Notes: generated by a model from the sequence alone, not told the origin. 64,000 bases of DNA from Aquimarina sp. Aq107 (GCF_943733665.1 NZ_OX030782.1:3892501-3956500); one strand, 5' to 3'; shown: positions 49,674 through 59,165, counted from the first letter of the stretch. Translations and numbers: made by a program.

Positions 49674-51989
49674 TTAACGATTGTCTAAAATTATTTTTTT
49701 AGTTTCTTCGGTCTTCGTAGTACGATCATACATTTTTAGTATATACAAACCATTATTTAGATGATTTGTTAAAATGGTAGTCGTATTAGATACATTATTT
49801 TCTTCATAGACCTTTTTTCCTTCCATATTATAAATTGCAATTGTATATTGCTCAGAGCCTTTTATGGTAACCTTATTATCAGTTACAGGGTTAGGATATA
49901 TCTCAAAAGCATTCTGAATACCCTCCTCTGGACTTTTATTATCACAACTAGGAGTTCCGAAATCGAAATTACCATTACAAAATAACCACTCCGAATTTCC
50001 GCAACCTGTTCTTGAAGCTATATCTTCTGTTTGATATCTTGTAGTACATACTTTTATCCAATCTATATAAGCATTTTTATCGCAATCGTTTATGTTGCCA
50101 TCATTTATAAAAGCAATCTTTACATTCTCATTATTTTTATATCCTTCGTAAGTATATACTGAAATATTGGTACTAAGAGACCATTCAGAAACTTTTTTAT
50201 TATCAATTAACAATTGAATTTTTTCACCTCCACAGTTTCCTTTCGCTCCTATTTCAATAGTTCCTACTTGATTTAAATTAGCTCCGTTTCCGAAATTAAT
50301 ATAACCATTACAGTGAATCGCTTGGGTAAAACTTCCTCCACCACAAGTTACATCCCAGGCACCTGTATTTTCTTCTCTAGATTCTGCTTGGATTCTTTCC
50401 CCATTGATTTCTAACCAATCGATTTCTACATCTCGTCCGGTATCATCATTAATAAAAGCTACTTTAAAGTTTCCTGAAGTCTCTGGAATCGATAAACTAT
50501 AATTAGCAAAACTATTAGTAAGCGTTATAGCATTATCAATTAGCACATCATTATAGCGTACTTCAATTTTCGAATTATTAGTTCCTTTTGCTCTAACTTT
50601 AATATTGTCTGGATTATCAACATTATCAACACAACCAATATTTACTTTAGAAATAGTATGTAATCTTTCATTCCAATCCCCATCTTGAGGTGCTATAAAA
50701 ACTTGAAATTTGTAATCATTATCGGCTACAGGAGTATTCGCATCGATAGGAACTTCTAATTCTATAGTATCTGTACCTTCTTGAACATTTGTTCTTTTTG
50801 ATCCATAAACGGTATAAGGGCTTTTGTTCAATTGAAAAACAGCTACAAGGTCTCTATTAGTAGTCGAAGAATACTCTATTTCAACAAAAGCTTTTTCTCC
50901 TTTCTTTACTTGATCAGGAGTTATTAAAGATTTGATAATATCTTCATCAGTTCCTCCAGTATCATCACAAGATGATGGAGGTGTATTCACTGTCCTAAAG
51001 TGATCTCTGTTCCATCTCCCTTCCGCAGTAAGATCAATATTATAATTCCAATTACCATTGGGACTTGCAGATCTATTAAGAGATGAACTAATTTCATTTT
51101 TATTACTTAATGACCATTTACAATAACTAATATCATTATTATCCATCCATTGTTCCCAACGGTTCCACTCGGCAGCATCTAGATTGTTATTAGGTCCATA
51201 ATTAGTTCCAACTCTTCCACATTCAGTCATAAACAATGCTAACCCTTTATTAATCGCATAATTTCCTTTATCTCTCAATGATTGCTTGTGTGCTCCGGCA
51301 TATGCATGTATTGTATAGGCGATATTACTTACTGGTTTATTATTAATATCTACAGTTAAAGGATTGTCTGCTGCTGTATCTACTCGTTGCGAATAAAAAG
51401 GGGTCCCAACTACAATAATATTATTGGGATCATTTGCTCTAATCTCTGCTATTACTTCTCTAGAATAACTTTTTATCTCATTCCAAGTACCAACAGCATT
51501 CCCATAATCTCCAATAGGTTCATTCCAAATCTCATAGATAATATTAGGATATGCTCCATACTCCTTAGACATTTGTCTAAAAAAGGTTTTAGCTTGTTCT
51601 TTATAATTAGGATGAGCATGAAAATCTATTACCACATAAACCCCATGTTCTATAGCAGCATCTACAACTGATCTAACCTGATTCACAGAACCAATAGGGT
51701 CATCTATATAATCTCCACCTCCACCACGAACACCCATTGCAGCTCTTACTATTTCTACTTTCCAATCATCTCTTAACCATTTTAACGCATTACTATTCCA
51801 ATATTCGCCTCCTTCCCATTGATGCCAGAAATAACTCATTCCTTTCAACTGAGTATTTCTATTACATTTATCCTTTATTTTCGTTCCCTCTACTCTTAAT
51901 TGTCCGTGTCTTTCTACAATTGTTTGGGCTGACAACTGAAATATCGTGAATAGCATCATTACGATCATTAATAGGTTTGTTTTTCTCAT
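49674..51989 (-). CDS. GH5 endo-beta-1,4-glucanase with tandem CBM60-like modules and T9SS tail
   Basis: 771 residues. Signal peptide MRKTNLLMIVMMLFTIFQLS. Residues ~23-335 are a GH5 TIM barrel: NTQLKGMSYFWHQWEGG, RAAMGVRGGGGDY, VVIDFHAHPNYKEQA, the acid/base Glu157 in IIYEIWNEPIG and the nucleophile Glu256 in ALFMTECGRVG. Residues ~350-455 are the accessory module shared with two other proteins of this window (RDLVAVFQLNKSPYTVYGSK). Two CBM60-like modules follow (~460-565 and ~575-680), each with an IDW strand and a Q-A/T-E turn. The end is a type A T9SS domain (FEIYPNPVTDNKV, LNNGLYILKMYD). It cleaves cellulose or mixed-linkage beta-glucan outside the cell. Confidence 0.95.
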   Translation of the reverse strand: MRKTNLLMIVMMLFTIFQLSAQTIVERHGQLRVEGTKIKDKCNRNTQLKGMSYFWHQWEGGEYWNSNALKWLRDDWKVEIVRAAMGVRGGGGDYIDDPIGSVNQVRSVVDAAIEHGVYVVIDFHAHPNYKEQAKTFFRQMSKEYGAYPNIIYEIWNEPIGDYGNAVGTWNEIKSYSREVIAEIRANDPNNIIVVGTPFYSQRVDTAADNPLTVDINNKPVSNIAYTIHAYAGAHKQSLRDKGNYAINKGLALFMTECGRVGTNYGPNNNLDAAEWNRWEQWMDNNDISYCKWSLSNKNEISSSLNRSASPNGNWNYNIDLTAEGRWNRDHFRTVNTPPSSCDDTGGTDEDIIKSLITPDQVKKGEKAFVEIEYSSTTNRDLVAVFQLNKSPYTVYGSKRTNVQEGTDTIELEVPIDANTPVADNDYKFQVFIAPQDGDWNERLHTISKVNIGCVDNVDNPDNIKVRAKGTNNSKIEVRYNDVLIDNAITLTNSFANYSLSIPETSGNFKVAFINDDTGRDVEIDWLEINGERIQAESREENTGAWDVTCGGGSFTQAIHCNGYINFGNGANLNQVGTIEIGAKGNCGGEKIQLLIDNKKVSEWSLSTNISVYTYEGYKNNENVKIAFINDGNINDCDKNAYIDWIKVCTTRYQTEDIASRTGCGNSEWLFCNGNFDFGTPSCDNKSPEEGIQNAFEIYPNPVTDNKVTIKGSEQYTIAIYNMEGKKVYEENNVSNTTTILTNHLNNGLYILKMYDRTTKTEETKKIILDNR

Positions 51990-52064
51990 AATAAAAATTG
52001 ATTTGTGTTAGACCTCTAAAATAAAAGCTAAAACGATCGGTAGAAATGCTCAATTTGACGAACG

Positions 52065-52083
52065 ACCATTCTCAATCAATGGT
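52065..52083. promoter_or_regulatory. Inverted repeat upstream of the GH5 gene
   Basis: ACCATT and AATGGT form an inverted repeat around CTCAATC. The half-site AATGG also occurs in the phased array at 41602-41689, and ATTCTCA(A/T)TCA recurs at 55185-55195 upstream of another secreted enzyme. The repeat lies about 80 nt before the GH5 start on the minus strand. A possible site for a shared regulator such as the LytTR protein; evidence is weak. Confidence 0.3.
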
Positions 52084-52143
52084 TGGCCTCTATTAATTTG
52101 CAGTACGTTTTTATTAAAAAAGAAAAGAATATTAAACCATTCC

Positions 52144-52995
52144 TTAGGAATATTTTTTAAGTATTGATTGAATTTGTGGTAAATAAGAATCTCCAAATAA
52201 ATTAAGATGCACTAATAAATAGTATAATTGCCAAATTTCCATTCTTTTTTTCCAACCATCTATTAACGGAAAAATGTCATTATAAACCTCAAACAATTCG
52301 TGTTCGAAACCTCCAAACAGATACATCATTGAGATATCCATTTCTCTAGACGCATAAGCCACTGCTGGATCTATTAAACAAGGAGAACCATTAATATCAA
52401 TCATAAAATTACCACTCCACAGATCTCCATGTATTAAACTAGAAGCTTCATCTGGAATTTCGTTTTCAATAGCTACATAAAAACTATCCAAACTCGAAAA
52501 AGAAAAACCTCTTTTAATAGCCATTTGGAATTGTGGTTGTAATCGTTGAGTTATATAAAACTCTGAAGCAGAAGAATATTTAAAATTATATTGTTGCAAA
52601 CTCCCAATATAATTATCACTTTCAAAACCAAAATAAGGTTTACTTTGCTGATGCAAACTTGCTAGTCGTTCACCAAATATTGACCAAAAATCTGGAGTTT
52701 TATTTCCAGACTTTATATATTCTAAAAGCAAAAAAGATACATCAACATCTTTACCAAAAAACAAAACTTCAGGTATTTTAAAAATATTAGCATCCATCAG
52801 TTCCTTTAAGCCCCTTGCTTCCGCTTTAAACATTCCAGGAAATTTAGATACACTATTTATTTTAACCACCATTTCTCTATTATTTGTGGTTAAAAGAAAT
52901 GCTTCGTTGATATCTCCTCCAGATAAAGGCTTAGTAGAAATGATTCTCTCAGAAAGAAGGTTTTCTAGATGTTTTATGAGTTTTTTTGACAACAA
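52144..52995 (-). CDS. Fructosamine kinase family protein
   Basis: 283 residues, normal length. Fructosamine-3-kinase/ketoamine kinase fold of the APH superfamily: N-terminal ISTKPLSGGDINEAFLLTTN, the ATP lysine in EMVVKINS, FKAEARGLKELMDANIFKIP, the catalytic loop LIHGDLWSGNFMID with Asp and Asn, the DPAVAYASREMDISMMYLF metal and substrate segment, and the Trp/Tyr-rich C-terminus (KKRMEIWQLYYLLVHLNLFG). It phosphorylates sugar-modified amines, which undoes protein glycation. It lies 11 nt downstream of the DHFR gene on the same strand and is probably co-transcribed with it. Confidence 0.93.
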   Translation of the reverse strand: MLSKKLIKHLENLLSERIISTKPLSGGDINEAFLLTTNNREMVVKINSVSKFPGMFKAEARGLKELMDANIFKIPEVLFFGKDVDVSFLLLEYIKSGNKTPDFWSIFGERLASLHQQSKPYFGFESDNYIGSLQQYNFKYSSASEFYITQRLQPQFQMAIKRGFSFSSLDSFYVAIENEIPDEASSLIHGDLWSGNFMIDINGSPCLIDPAVAYASREMDISMMYLFGGFEHELFEVYNDIFPLIDGWKKRMEIWQLYYLLVHLNLFGDSYLPQIQSILKKYS

Positions 52996-53006
52996 ATCAA
53001 AAACTC

Positions 53007-53951
53007 TTACTTCTTATTATAGGTCAAATATGTAAATGCATACTCATGTCGCTCGTCTGCACCATGAAGTTCTTTTTTATCAACAGTCCATTTCTCAGCA
53101 TCTATTTCTGGAAAAAAAGTATCCGCTTCGAATGTCCCATGTACTCTAGTAAGTTCTATACAGTCCGAATATTCCATCCCTATTTTATAAATCTCACCGC
53201 CACCAATGATAAATGGTTGAGGATCATCTTTAGCTATTTTTAGAGCTTCTTCCATAGAATGTACCACAATAGCACCTTCTGGTTTGTAATTTTGATTTCT
53301 AGTAATTACAACATGTACACGATTTGGTAATGGTTTTGGAAATGATTCAAAAGTCTTTCGCCCCATAATAATATGATGTCCAGTAGTCAATTGCTTAAAT
53401 CGTTTAAAATCATCAGGAAGATGCCAAACCAAATCATTATCTTTTCCCAACTCATTGTTTTCTCCTGCCGCCGCAATCATTGTAATTATTTGGTCTTTCT
53501 TAGATACTACAGGCGTCTCAATAACTTTTGATTGTTGTTGTTTTATAAATTCATCTTTCTTTTTAACCAATTCGTCTTTTGGATACATCTTATCTACATC
53601 TTTTTGAATCAATGCTATTTCCGCTTTTTGTTTAGCAATCAATCGTTCCATCTGTTTACTTGTCCATTCTGTACCCATAAACTTGTGAAACAACCAGACA
53701 TTACAAAAATGTAACACTAACAAAAATGCCCAACAAACTACAACTATTAAACACCAGTCAATACCAAAAAAAGTAATCTCTTTGCCTATCCCAATTAATA
53801 GGTTAAGGATAACTAAAAATATAGATCCAACTAAAAATACTATGAAATGCTGAAATAGTCTTTTCTTTTGAACAATTCGTTTACGGGCATGTTCATATAA
53901 TTCGCGCTGCACAGGGTCAATTTGTGGAGTTTCTTTTCTTTTTGAAAACAT
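53007..53951 (-). CDS. Two-helix membrane domain fused to dihydrofolate reductase
   Basis: 314 residues. Residues 1-120 form a 2TM domain (RELYEHARKRIVQKKRLFQH, helices FIVFLVGSIFLVILNLLIGI and WCLIVVVCWAFLLVLHFCNV, then FHKFMGTEWTSKQMERLI). A charged linker follows (~120-150). Residues ~153-314 are a complete DHFR: ITMIAAAGENNELGKDNDLV, WHLPDDFKRFKQLTTGHHII, MGRKTFESF, the NADPH loop IIGGGEIYKIG, and ELTRVHGTFEADTFFPE. It reduces dihydrofolate to tetrahydrofolate and should do so at the inner face of the cytoplasmic membrane. The fusion is unusual, as DHFR is normally a soluble protein of ~160 residues. ThyA, which makes its substrate, is at 61871. Confidence 0.92.
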   Translation of the reverse strand: MFSKRKETPQIDPVQRELYEHARKRIVQKKRLFQHFIVFLVGSIFLVILNLLIGIGKEITFFGIDWCLIVVVCWAFLLVLHFCNVWLFHKFMGTEWTSKQMERLIAKQKAEIALIQKDVDKMYPKDELVKKKDEFIKQQQSKVIETPVVSKKDQIITMIAAAGENNELGKDNDLVWHLPDDFKRFKQLTTGHHIIMGRKTFESFPKPLPNRVHVVITRNQNYKPEGAIVVHSMEEALKIAKDDPQPFIIGGGEIYKIGMEYSDCIELTRVHGTFEADTFFPEIDAEKWTVDKKELHGADERHEYAFTYLTYNKK

Positions 53952-54029
53952 TTTAATAGTACCTTAGTAATGCTTGATTAATTATCAAAGTAAATATAAA
54001 GGTTTTACCAAAAAACCGTAAAATAACTT

Positions 54030-55100
54030 ATGAAGAATTTAAAAAAAGAATTTCCCGTATTATCTCAAAACATATATCTCAACACGGCTTCCTCCGGTTT
54101 ATTATATGATTCTTTGTTAGATTATAGACAAGAGCATGATCTTGATTTTCTTATTGGCGGGAGTATGTTTAGAGAAGATCAAGAAAAACTTTTAAATTCC
54201 GCAAGAGAATCAATTGGTTCGTTTTTAGGCTGCAAATCAGAAAACACGATATTAACACCGAATTTTTCTTTGGGTTTTAATACTATATTAAACGGATTAG
54301 AAAAAAACAAAAAAGTACTTCTTTTAGATGAAGATTATCCATCTATAAACTTTTCTGTAATAAACAAAGGATTTAATGTATGCTATGCTAAAGTGAACAC
54401 TTCATTAGAGGAAAATATCGAAAAAGCTATCGCTAAATATAACCCTACTGTTTTTGCTTTTAGCTTAGTACAATACATTAGTGGTATAACAATAAATCTT
54501 GAATTCCTTAAAAAATTAAAACTAAAAAATCCTGATCTTTTAATAATTGCTGATGGCACACAGTTTTGCGGAACTAGAGTTTTTGATTTTGACACTTCAG
54601 GAATTGACATTCTTGGATGTAGTGGATACAAATGGTTATTAGGATGTTATGGCAACGGATTTTTATTATTTAAAGAAGGCATTCTTAATAAAACAACACC
54701 GGATACTTATAAGAAAGCTTCCTCAACTGCTAATTATGATCCTTCATACACAAACCTACGAGCAAGATATGAATGCGGACATTTGGACACCTATAACTTC
54801 GGAAGTTTACAGTTTTCTTTAGAATTTTTATCCAAAATTGGTCTCCCTAAAATTGAAGAAAACATACAAGAACTAAAAGAGTACACAAAAACAAAATTAG
54901 CCTCCTTAAACTTATTAGAAACTGATGTAATAGAAAGGAATGATCATAGCTCTATTTTTAATATAAAAGGAGATCAAAAATTATATAATACACTAAGAGA
55001 AAGAAATATAATCACCTCTCTAAGAGGAAACGGAATACGAATAAGTCTTCATTTTTATAATACTATCGAAGATATTGACACCCTATTAACCTACCTATAA
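54030..55100 (+). CDS. Class V aminotransferase-fold PLP enzyme
   Basis: 356 residues. Class V fold signatures: NIYLNTASSGLLYDSLLDYR (substrate loop), NTILTPNFSLGFNTILNG, VFAFSLVQYISG, IADGTQFCGTRVFDFDTSGID and the PLP lysine Lys201 in GCSGYKWLLGCYGNG. Members include cysteine desulfurases, Ser/phosphoserine aminotransferases and C-S lyases of the EgtE type. The short length and lack of the desulfurase active-site Cys loop argue against IscS/NifS function. EgtB and EgtD lie 5 kb away, so an EgtE-like C-S lyase is one possibility, but nothing in the sequence proves it. Confidence 0.85.
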   Translation: MKNLKKEFPVLSQNIYLNTASSGLLYDSLLDYRQEHDLDFLIGGSMFREDQEKLLNSARESIGSFLGCKSENTILTPNFSLGFNTILNGLEKNKKVLLLDEDYPSINFSVINKGFNVCYAKVNTSLEENIEKAIAKYNPTVFAFSLVQYISGITINLEFLKKLKLKNPDLLIIADGTQFCGTRVFDFDTSGIDILGCSGYKWLLGCYGNGFLLFKEGILNKTTPDTYKKASSTANYDPSYTNLRARYECGHLDTYNFGSLQFSLEFLSKIGLPKIEENIQELKEYTKTKLASLNLLETDVIERNDHSSIFNIKGDQKLYNTLRERNIITSLRGNGIRISLHFYNTIEDIDTLLTYL

Positions 55101-55406
55101 AACCTTTTCATGACACGTGCATTATTTCTACACTAATTGTAGAAATAGTATAAATAAATATTGGGTTAAAATATGTAATCAGCGATTCTCATTCAGGTTT
55201 AAAAAATGGTATGATTTTTTGAAGTAAATAAACAATTATTGCTGAACTGATTACCAACCACAAAGTTATAACAGATAACTACAAATTAGTACTAACCAAA
55301 TATTGCTTTAGTATATATAAATATACTAGCAAAGAAGTACCTTTCTTGTTATAACAATATAACCATATAGATTGCTCAATTTTGTTAAAACGTAACACAA
55401 AATATC
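55101..55406. other. Intergenic region before the unassigned glycosidase-like gene
   Basis: No credible coding sequence. It contains a perfect 8-bp hairpin ATTTCTAC/GTAGAAAT (55124-55146) that may end the aminotransferase transcript, although no T-run follows. ATTCTCATTCA (55185-55195) is nearly identical to 52068-52078 upstream of the GH5 gene. CAATTTTG (55377-55384) is a one-mismatch -7 box and lies 22 nt before the next ATG. Confidence 0.5.
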
Positions 55407-58301
55407 ATGAAAAAACTTAACTTATTACTCACCCCTTTATTTTTATGCATTGCTTTTTTAATTACTTCGCAAGAAGTACCGATATCTAATATCGAATCAA
55501 ACGATATAATTGCTAAAGTTATAGGAAAAGAAGATAAAATATTACACATGTCTGCTAATCTAGTAGTAGATGAACCAGAAGATTTATTTGTTTATATTGA
55601 TAGAGCAAAAGCAGCTGGAGCGAATACTGTTCTATATTCTGATTCTAAATTAAATACGTATGGACTAGAAGGGACTGCAGGATCTAGATGGGATGAGCGA
55701 ATCCAAGTATTGGTTAATGGAATTAAAGAAAGAGGAATGAAATTACATTTCATCACTATTTCTATGGGGTTTGCGGGTTCACTAATAGGATCCAACCCTA
55801 ATTTAACTACTGGATATCCTATTGAAGAACAAGAATTAAAAGCTATAGATGGCGAACTTAGACCTATTAAATCTTCTAATCTAATTAACGGAGATTTTGA
55901 AGACTTTGATGGAAACAAAGTTCTGCAATGGAAATTTCAAGATGCAATCGGAGAACGAACTTTTATTGACACCAATATTAAAAAAAGCGGTAATGCTTCT
56001 TTTAGAGCAGAAGCTACTAACAATGAAGATTCTAGAATTTTTACAGTTTTTGATGTGAAACCATTTCATCAATACACATTAAAAGTTTGGATCAAGACCG
56101 AAAATCTAACTGCAAGAAACTTAGCAGCATTAATTAGAGATGAAAATAATAAGGAACGTACTTTAACGAATTTACATATATCTCTTCCAAATGATAACGG
56201 AGGTAGAAAATATTACAATAGTCCTAACAACTTAACTACAGAAGGTTGGGAAGAAATACGTATTGGATTTAACAGTTTAAATGCTACTGAAGTTAATTTA
56301 GCATTAGCGGTCTTTGGAGGTCAACAAGGTACAATTTGGTGGGATGATTTAGAAATTATTGACTCTCCAACTCTTAACTGGTTAAATCGAGAAGATTTGC
56401 CAACATCTCTAAAACATAATAATGGACAAACACTTACATTTGGAACTGATGTAATTCCAATATCAGATGATCAACTTGGTGTTTCTGGATTTTCTGGAGC
56501 TTTTGATACGCAACATTTATCCCCTAAAATACTCATTAGCAGCACTATAAATATAAAAGAAGGCGATATAGTAAAAATAAGCGGATATCACGGACTTCCT
56601 ACTGCAAGTGGACAAGTGTCTGCTTCTTGGAATCATCCCGAAATATATAGTAGAATGCGAAGAATTCATCAAAAACTAAATAATGATTTTGAGCCTGACG
56701 GCTTTTTATTGAATTATTCTGAAATAAGAACAGGAGGATGGGAACCTTTAGATACCCAAATTGGAAATTCTGGTGCTGCCTTATCAGCTAGCATCGAACG
56801 GTCTTTTAAAGATCTTTTTGAAGTTGCGCCAGATGCAGCATATTATTTTTGGAGTGATATGATTGATCCAGAGCATAATGCCATTGCAGATTATTATCAA
56901 ATTAATAACACCTTAGATCAGTCTTGGGTTAACGTAGATCCAAATAAAGTTATACTTGCAACTTGGTGGGAAGGTCAAAAAATTATAGATAAAGGTACAA
57001 AATCGCTCAAATTTTTCTCTGATCTAGGCTTTAAACAGATTGTAGGTGCATTTTACGATGCAGATGTTGAACTTAACTTTAATCAGTGGCAAACAGCAGC
57101 TCAAGATACAGAAAACATCATTGGGTCTATTTATGCTACTTGGGTTAAACCTCGTAATTATACACAAATAGAAAATTTTGGTTCCCTTTGGTGGTCACAA
57201 AATCAAGCAAACGATGAAATCGTATCTATAGATGGTCCTGACACAATTTCTCCTGGTGATATCGGAATAATAAATTTAGAGTATTCAGCATCGGCAACTA
57301 GAGATATTATTGTTTCCCTGCAACTTAATAGAGCTCCGTGGACCAATTATGGTGTTAAAATCACTACAGTTCCCGCAGGAACAAATAATATAGAAATTGA
57401 AGTTGTAGTAAATGAAGATATACCAATAGCGGATAACGATTATAAATGGTTATCTTATATAGTTCCAGAAAATGAAAATTGGAATAACCGTTTTGACGAT
57501 CTTCAAGAAATTAATATTAGCGCTATAAATAATGACACAGAAATAGATATTAGTGGAACACTATGGAGATTAGAAAATAAAGCTACCAAGCAATGGATAA
57601 GAACTAGAGGATGTTCTAATGATTATAGTGAAATCACGCCATTAGTAATGACTTCAACCAATAATACTGGAAATTGCACAATCTTTGAATTCATACCAAC
57701 AGATGAAGGATATTACTATCTACAAAACAAAGGAACAAATGGAAGATATCGTCCAAAAAATTGTAGTAATACTGCCAATGATTCTATCGAAATAGTTCAG
57801 GTAAGCTCAGCTTCTTTTGGCTGGTGCGAGCAATGGAAATTAATAGAAACGGATGAAGAAGGGTATTTTAGAATCCAAAATAGACAAACAAACAACTGGA
57901 TAAGATCCAAAGGTTGTTCCGCTAATGTTGACGAATCTATTGCAATCACACAGGTATCACAGGGCTACACAGGCAACTGTACCAAATGGAAACTAATTGA
58001 TACTAGTAATAATCAAATTAACAGAGATTTTATAGACACTAATATAGATGATATAAAGCTATTCCCAAATCCGGCCAATAGCGAAATATCCATTCAAAAA
58101 TCTACAAGTAATACAAACGAAATTGTAGCTATTAATATTTATGACTTACAAGGAAGAAAACAACTAACGGTTGATTCTCAAAAACTCATAAGTAATGGAA
58201 ACAATATTGAGGTATCACATTTAACCACTGGTATGTATATATTATCAGTTGACTATCATAAAAAAGAAACTCAGAATTTACAATTCATGATAAGTCATTA
58301 A
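55407..58301 (+). CDS. Secreted TIM-barrel-like glycosidase candidate of unassigned family
   Basis: 964 residues. Signal peptide MKKLNLLLTPLFLCIAFLIT. Residues ~45-155 start a TIM-barrel-like domain (ILHMSANLVVDEPEDLFVYI, RAKAAGANTVLYSDSKL, GIKERGMKLHFITISM). A galactose-binding-like beta sandwich (~156-320: NLINGDFEDFDGNKVLQWKF, TIWWDDLEIID) is inserted. The barrel resumes to ~600 with acidic candidates in FLLNYSEIRTGGW, YYFWSDMIDPEHNAI and ILATWWEGQK. Next come the ~100-residue accessory module shared with the GH5 and beta-helix proteins (RDIIVSLQLNRAPWTNYG), a ricin-type beta trefoil (~715-880; ATKQWIRTRGCS, TNNWIRSKGCS) and a type A T9SS domain. I do not recognise the GH family; a glycan-cleaving role is inferred from architecture. 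Confidence 0.8.
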   Translation: MKKLNLLLTPLFLCIAFLITSQEVPISNIESNDIIAKVIGKEDKILHMSANLVVDEPEDLFVYIDRAKAAGANTVLYSDSKLNTYGLEGTAGSRWDERIQVLVNGIKERGMKLHFITISMGFAGSLIGSNPNLTTGYPIEEQELKAIDGELRPIKSSNLINGDFEDFDGNKVLQWKFQDAIGERTFIDTNIKKSGNASFRAEATNNEDSRIFTVFDVKPFHQYTLKVWIKTENLTARNLAALIRDENNKERTLTNLHISLPNDNGGRKYYNSPNNLTTEGWEEIRIGFNSLNATEVNLALAVFGGQQGTIWWDDLEIIDSPTLNWLNREDLPTSLKHNNGQTLTFGTDVIPISDDQLGVSGFSGAFDTQHLSPKILISSTINIKEGDIVKISGYHGLPTASGQVSASWNHPEIYSRMRRIHQKLNNDFEPDGFLLNYSEIRTGGWEPLDTQIGNSGAALSASIERSFKDLFEVAPDAAYYFWSDMIDPEHNAIADYYQINNTLDQSWVNVDPNKVILATWWEGQKIIDKGTKSLKFFSDLGFKQIVGAFYDADVELNFNQWQTAAQDTENIIGSIYATWVKPRNYTQIENFGSLWWSQNQANDEIVSIDGPDTISPGDIGIINLEYSASATRDIIVSLQLNRAPWTNYGVKITTVPAGTNNIEIEVVVNEDIPIADNDYKWLSYIVPENENWNNRFDDLQEINISAINNDTEIDISGTLWRLENKATKQWIRTRGCSNDYSEITPLVMTSTNNTGNCTIFEFIPTDEGYYYLQNKGTNGRYRPKNCSNTANDSIEIVQVSSASFGWCEQWKLIETDEEGYFRIQNRQTNNWIRSKGCSANVDESIAITQVSQGYTGNCTKWKLIDTSNNQINRDFIDTNIDDIKLFPNPANSEISIQKSTSNTNEIVAINIYDLQGRKQLTVDSQKLISNGNNIEVSHLTTGMYILSVDYHKKETQNLQFMISH

Positions 58302-58521
58302 TATTTTTCTCTAAGTTTATGTAATGGTTTAACTTCTAAGAATTACTGTAGAATTACAATACTAGTTTAGGTTAAAGATACTACATCGTTATCGTTAATA
58401 TTTAATTGTTAATTGTTCATTAAATTATTGAAAATCCGAGAGTTTACACTTTTATTTTTTAATGTTTTGTGGTAATTTCCCTTAAATTTTATTAACCAAG
58501 AATTAATTTTAAACTAAAATT

Positions 58522-58818
58522 ATGGCAATAACCAAACAATACTTAAAGTCAAAACCTATCTGTAAAGTTACTTTTTCTGTTCCGGCAAAAGAAGCAACTA
58601 ATGTTTGTGTGGCTGGAGAATTTAATGAATGGAATACTGAAGCAACGGTATTGAAAAAGTTAAAAAATGGTACATTTAAGGGGACTTTAGATCTTCCGAA
58701 AGATCAAAAGTTTGAATTTAAATATGTGGTAGATGGTCAATGGACCAACGAAACTGAAGCAGATGGATATCAATGGAACGATTTTGCTGCTGCAGAAAAT
58801 AGTTTATTGGTTCTTTAA
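58522..58818 (+). CDS. Stand-alone CBM48/isoamylase-N-like glycogen-binding protein
   Basis: 98 residues, no signal peptide. The whole protein is one early-set domain of the isoamylase-N/AMPK glycogen-binding type: KVTFSVPAKEATNVCVAGEF, NEWNTEATVLKKLKNGTFKG, FEFKYVVDGQWTNETEADGY, WNDFAAAENSLLVL. The conserved Trp of NEWN and the Gly of VDGQW are the expected sugar contacts. Free-standing versions are common in Bacteroidetes; they probably bind alpha-glucans or act as subunits of carbohydrate enzymes. It is convergent with the DUF427 gene. A GGTTGTAG/CTACAACC hairpin (58842-58865) lies over the shared end. Confidence 0.9.
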   Translation: MAITKQYLKSKPICKVTFSVPAKEATNVCVAGEFNEWNTEATVLKKLKNGTFKGTLDLPKDQKFEFKYVVDGQWTNETEADGYQWNDFAAAENSLLVL

Positions 58819-58852
58819 CTAATATAATAATTTTTAATTGGGGTTGTAGTTA

Positions 58853-59134
58853 TTATTCTACAACCTCAATACCTTTCCAAAATGCAACATAGCCTTTTAT
58901 TTGCTTAGCAAGATCACTGGTTTCTGGATAAAACCATGCTGCATCCCTATTTTCCTTGCCATTTACAGTTACTGTATAATAAGACGCAACTCCTTTCCAT
59001 GGACAGTTCGTATGTGTTTCACTTGATTTAAAAAACTCTTTTTTAATAGCTTCAGGAGGAAAATAATGATTATTTTCAATCACCTTGGTATCATTGCTTT
59101 CTGCAATTATTTTATTATTCCATATTGCTTTCAT
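58853..59134 (-). CDS. DUF427 family protein
   Basis: 93 residues. DUF427 signatures are IWNNKIIAESNDTKVIENNH, YFPPEAIKKEFF, CPWKGVASYYTVTVNGK and DAAWFYPETS. The family adopts a small beta fold of unknown biochemical role and is often found in genomes of aerobic bacteria next to thiol or redox genes. It lies 31 nt downstream of egtD on the same strand, so it is probably part of the ergothioneine transcript and may act in that pathway or be stress-related. No catalytic residues can be named. Confidence 0.9.
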   Translation of the reverse strand: MKAIWNNKIIAESNDTKVIENNHYFPPEAIKKEFFKSSETHTNCPWKGVASYYTVTVNGKENRDAAWFYPETSDLAKQIKGYVAFWKGIEVVE

Positions 59135-59165
59135 AACTATTTTCTTTTTTTTGAATCTGAATTAT

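Noticed and set aside
49495..49677. Small plus-strand ORF opposite the start of the beta-helix gene
   Set aside because: It lies antisense to a signal peptide and over the terminator hairpin. Composition and context indicate a shadow ORF.
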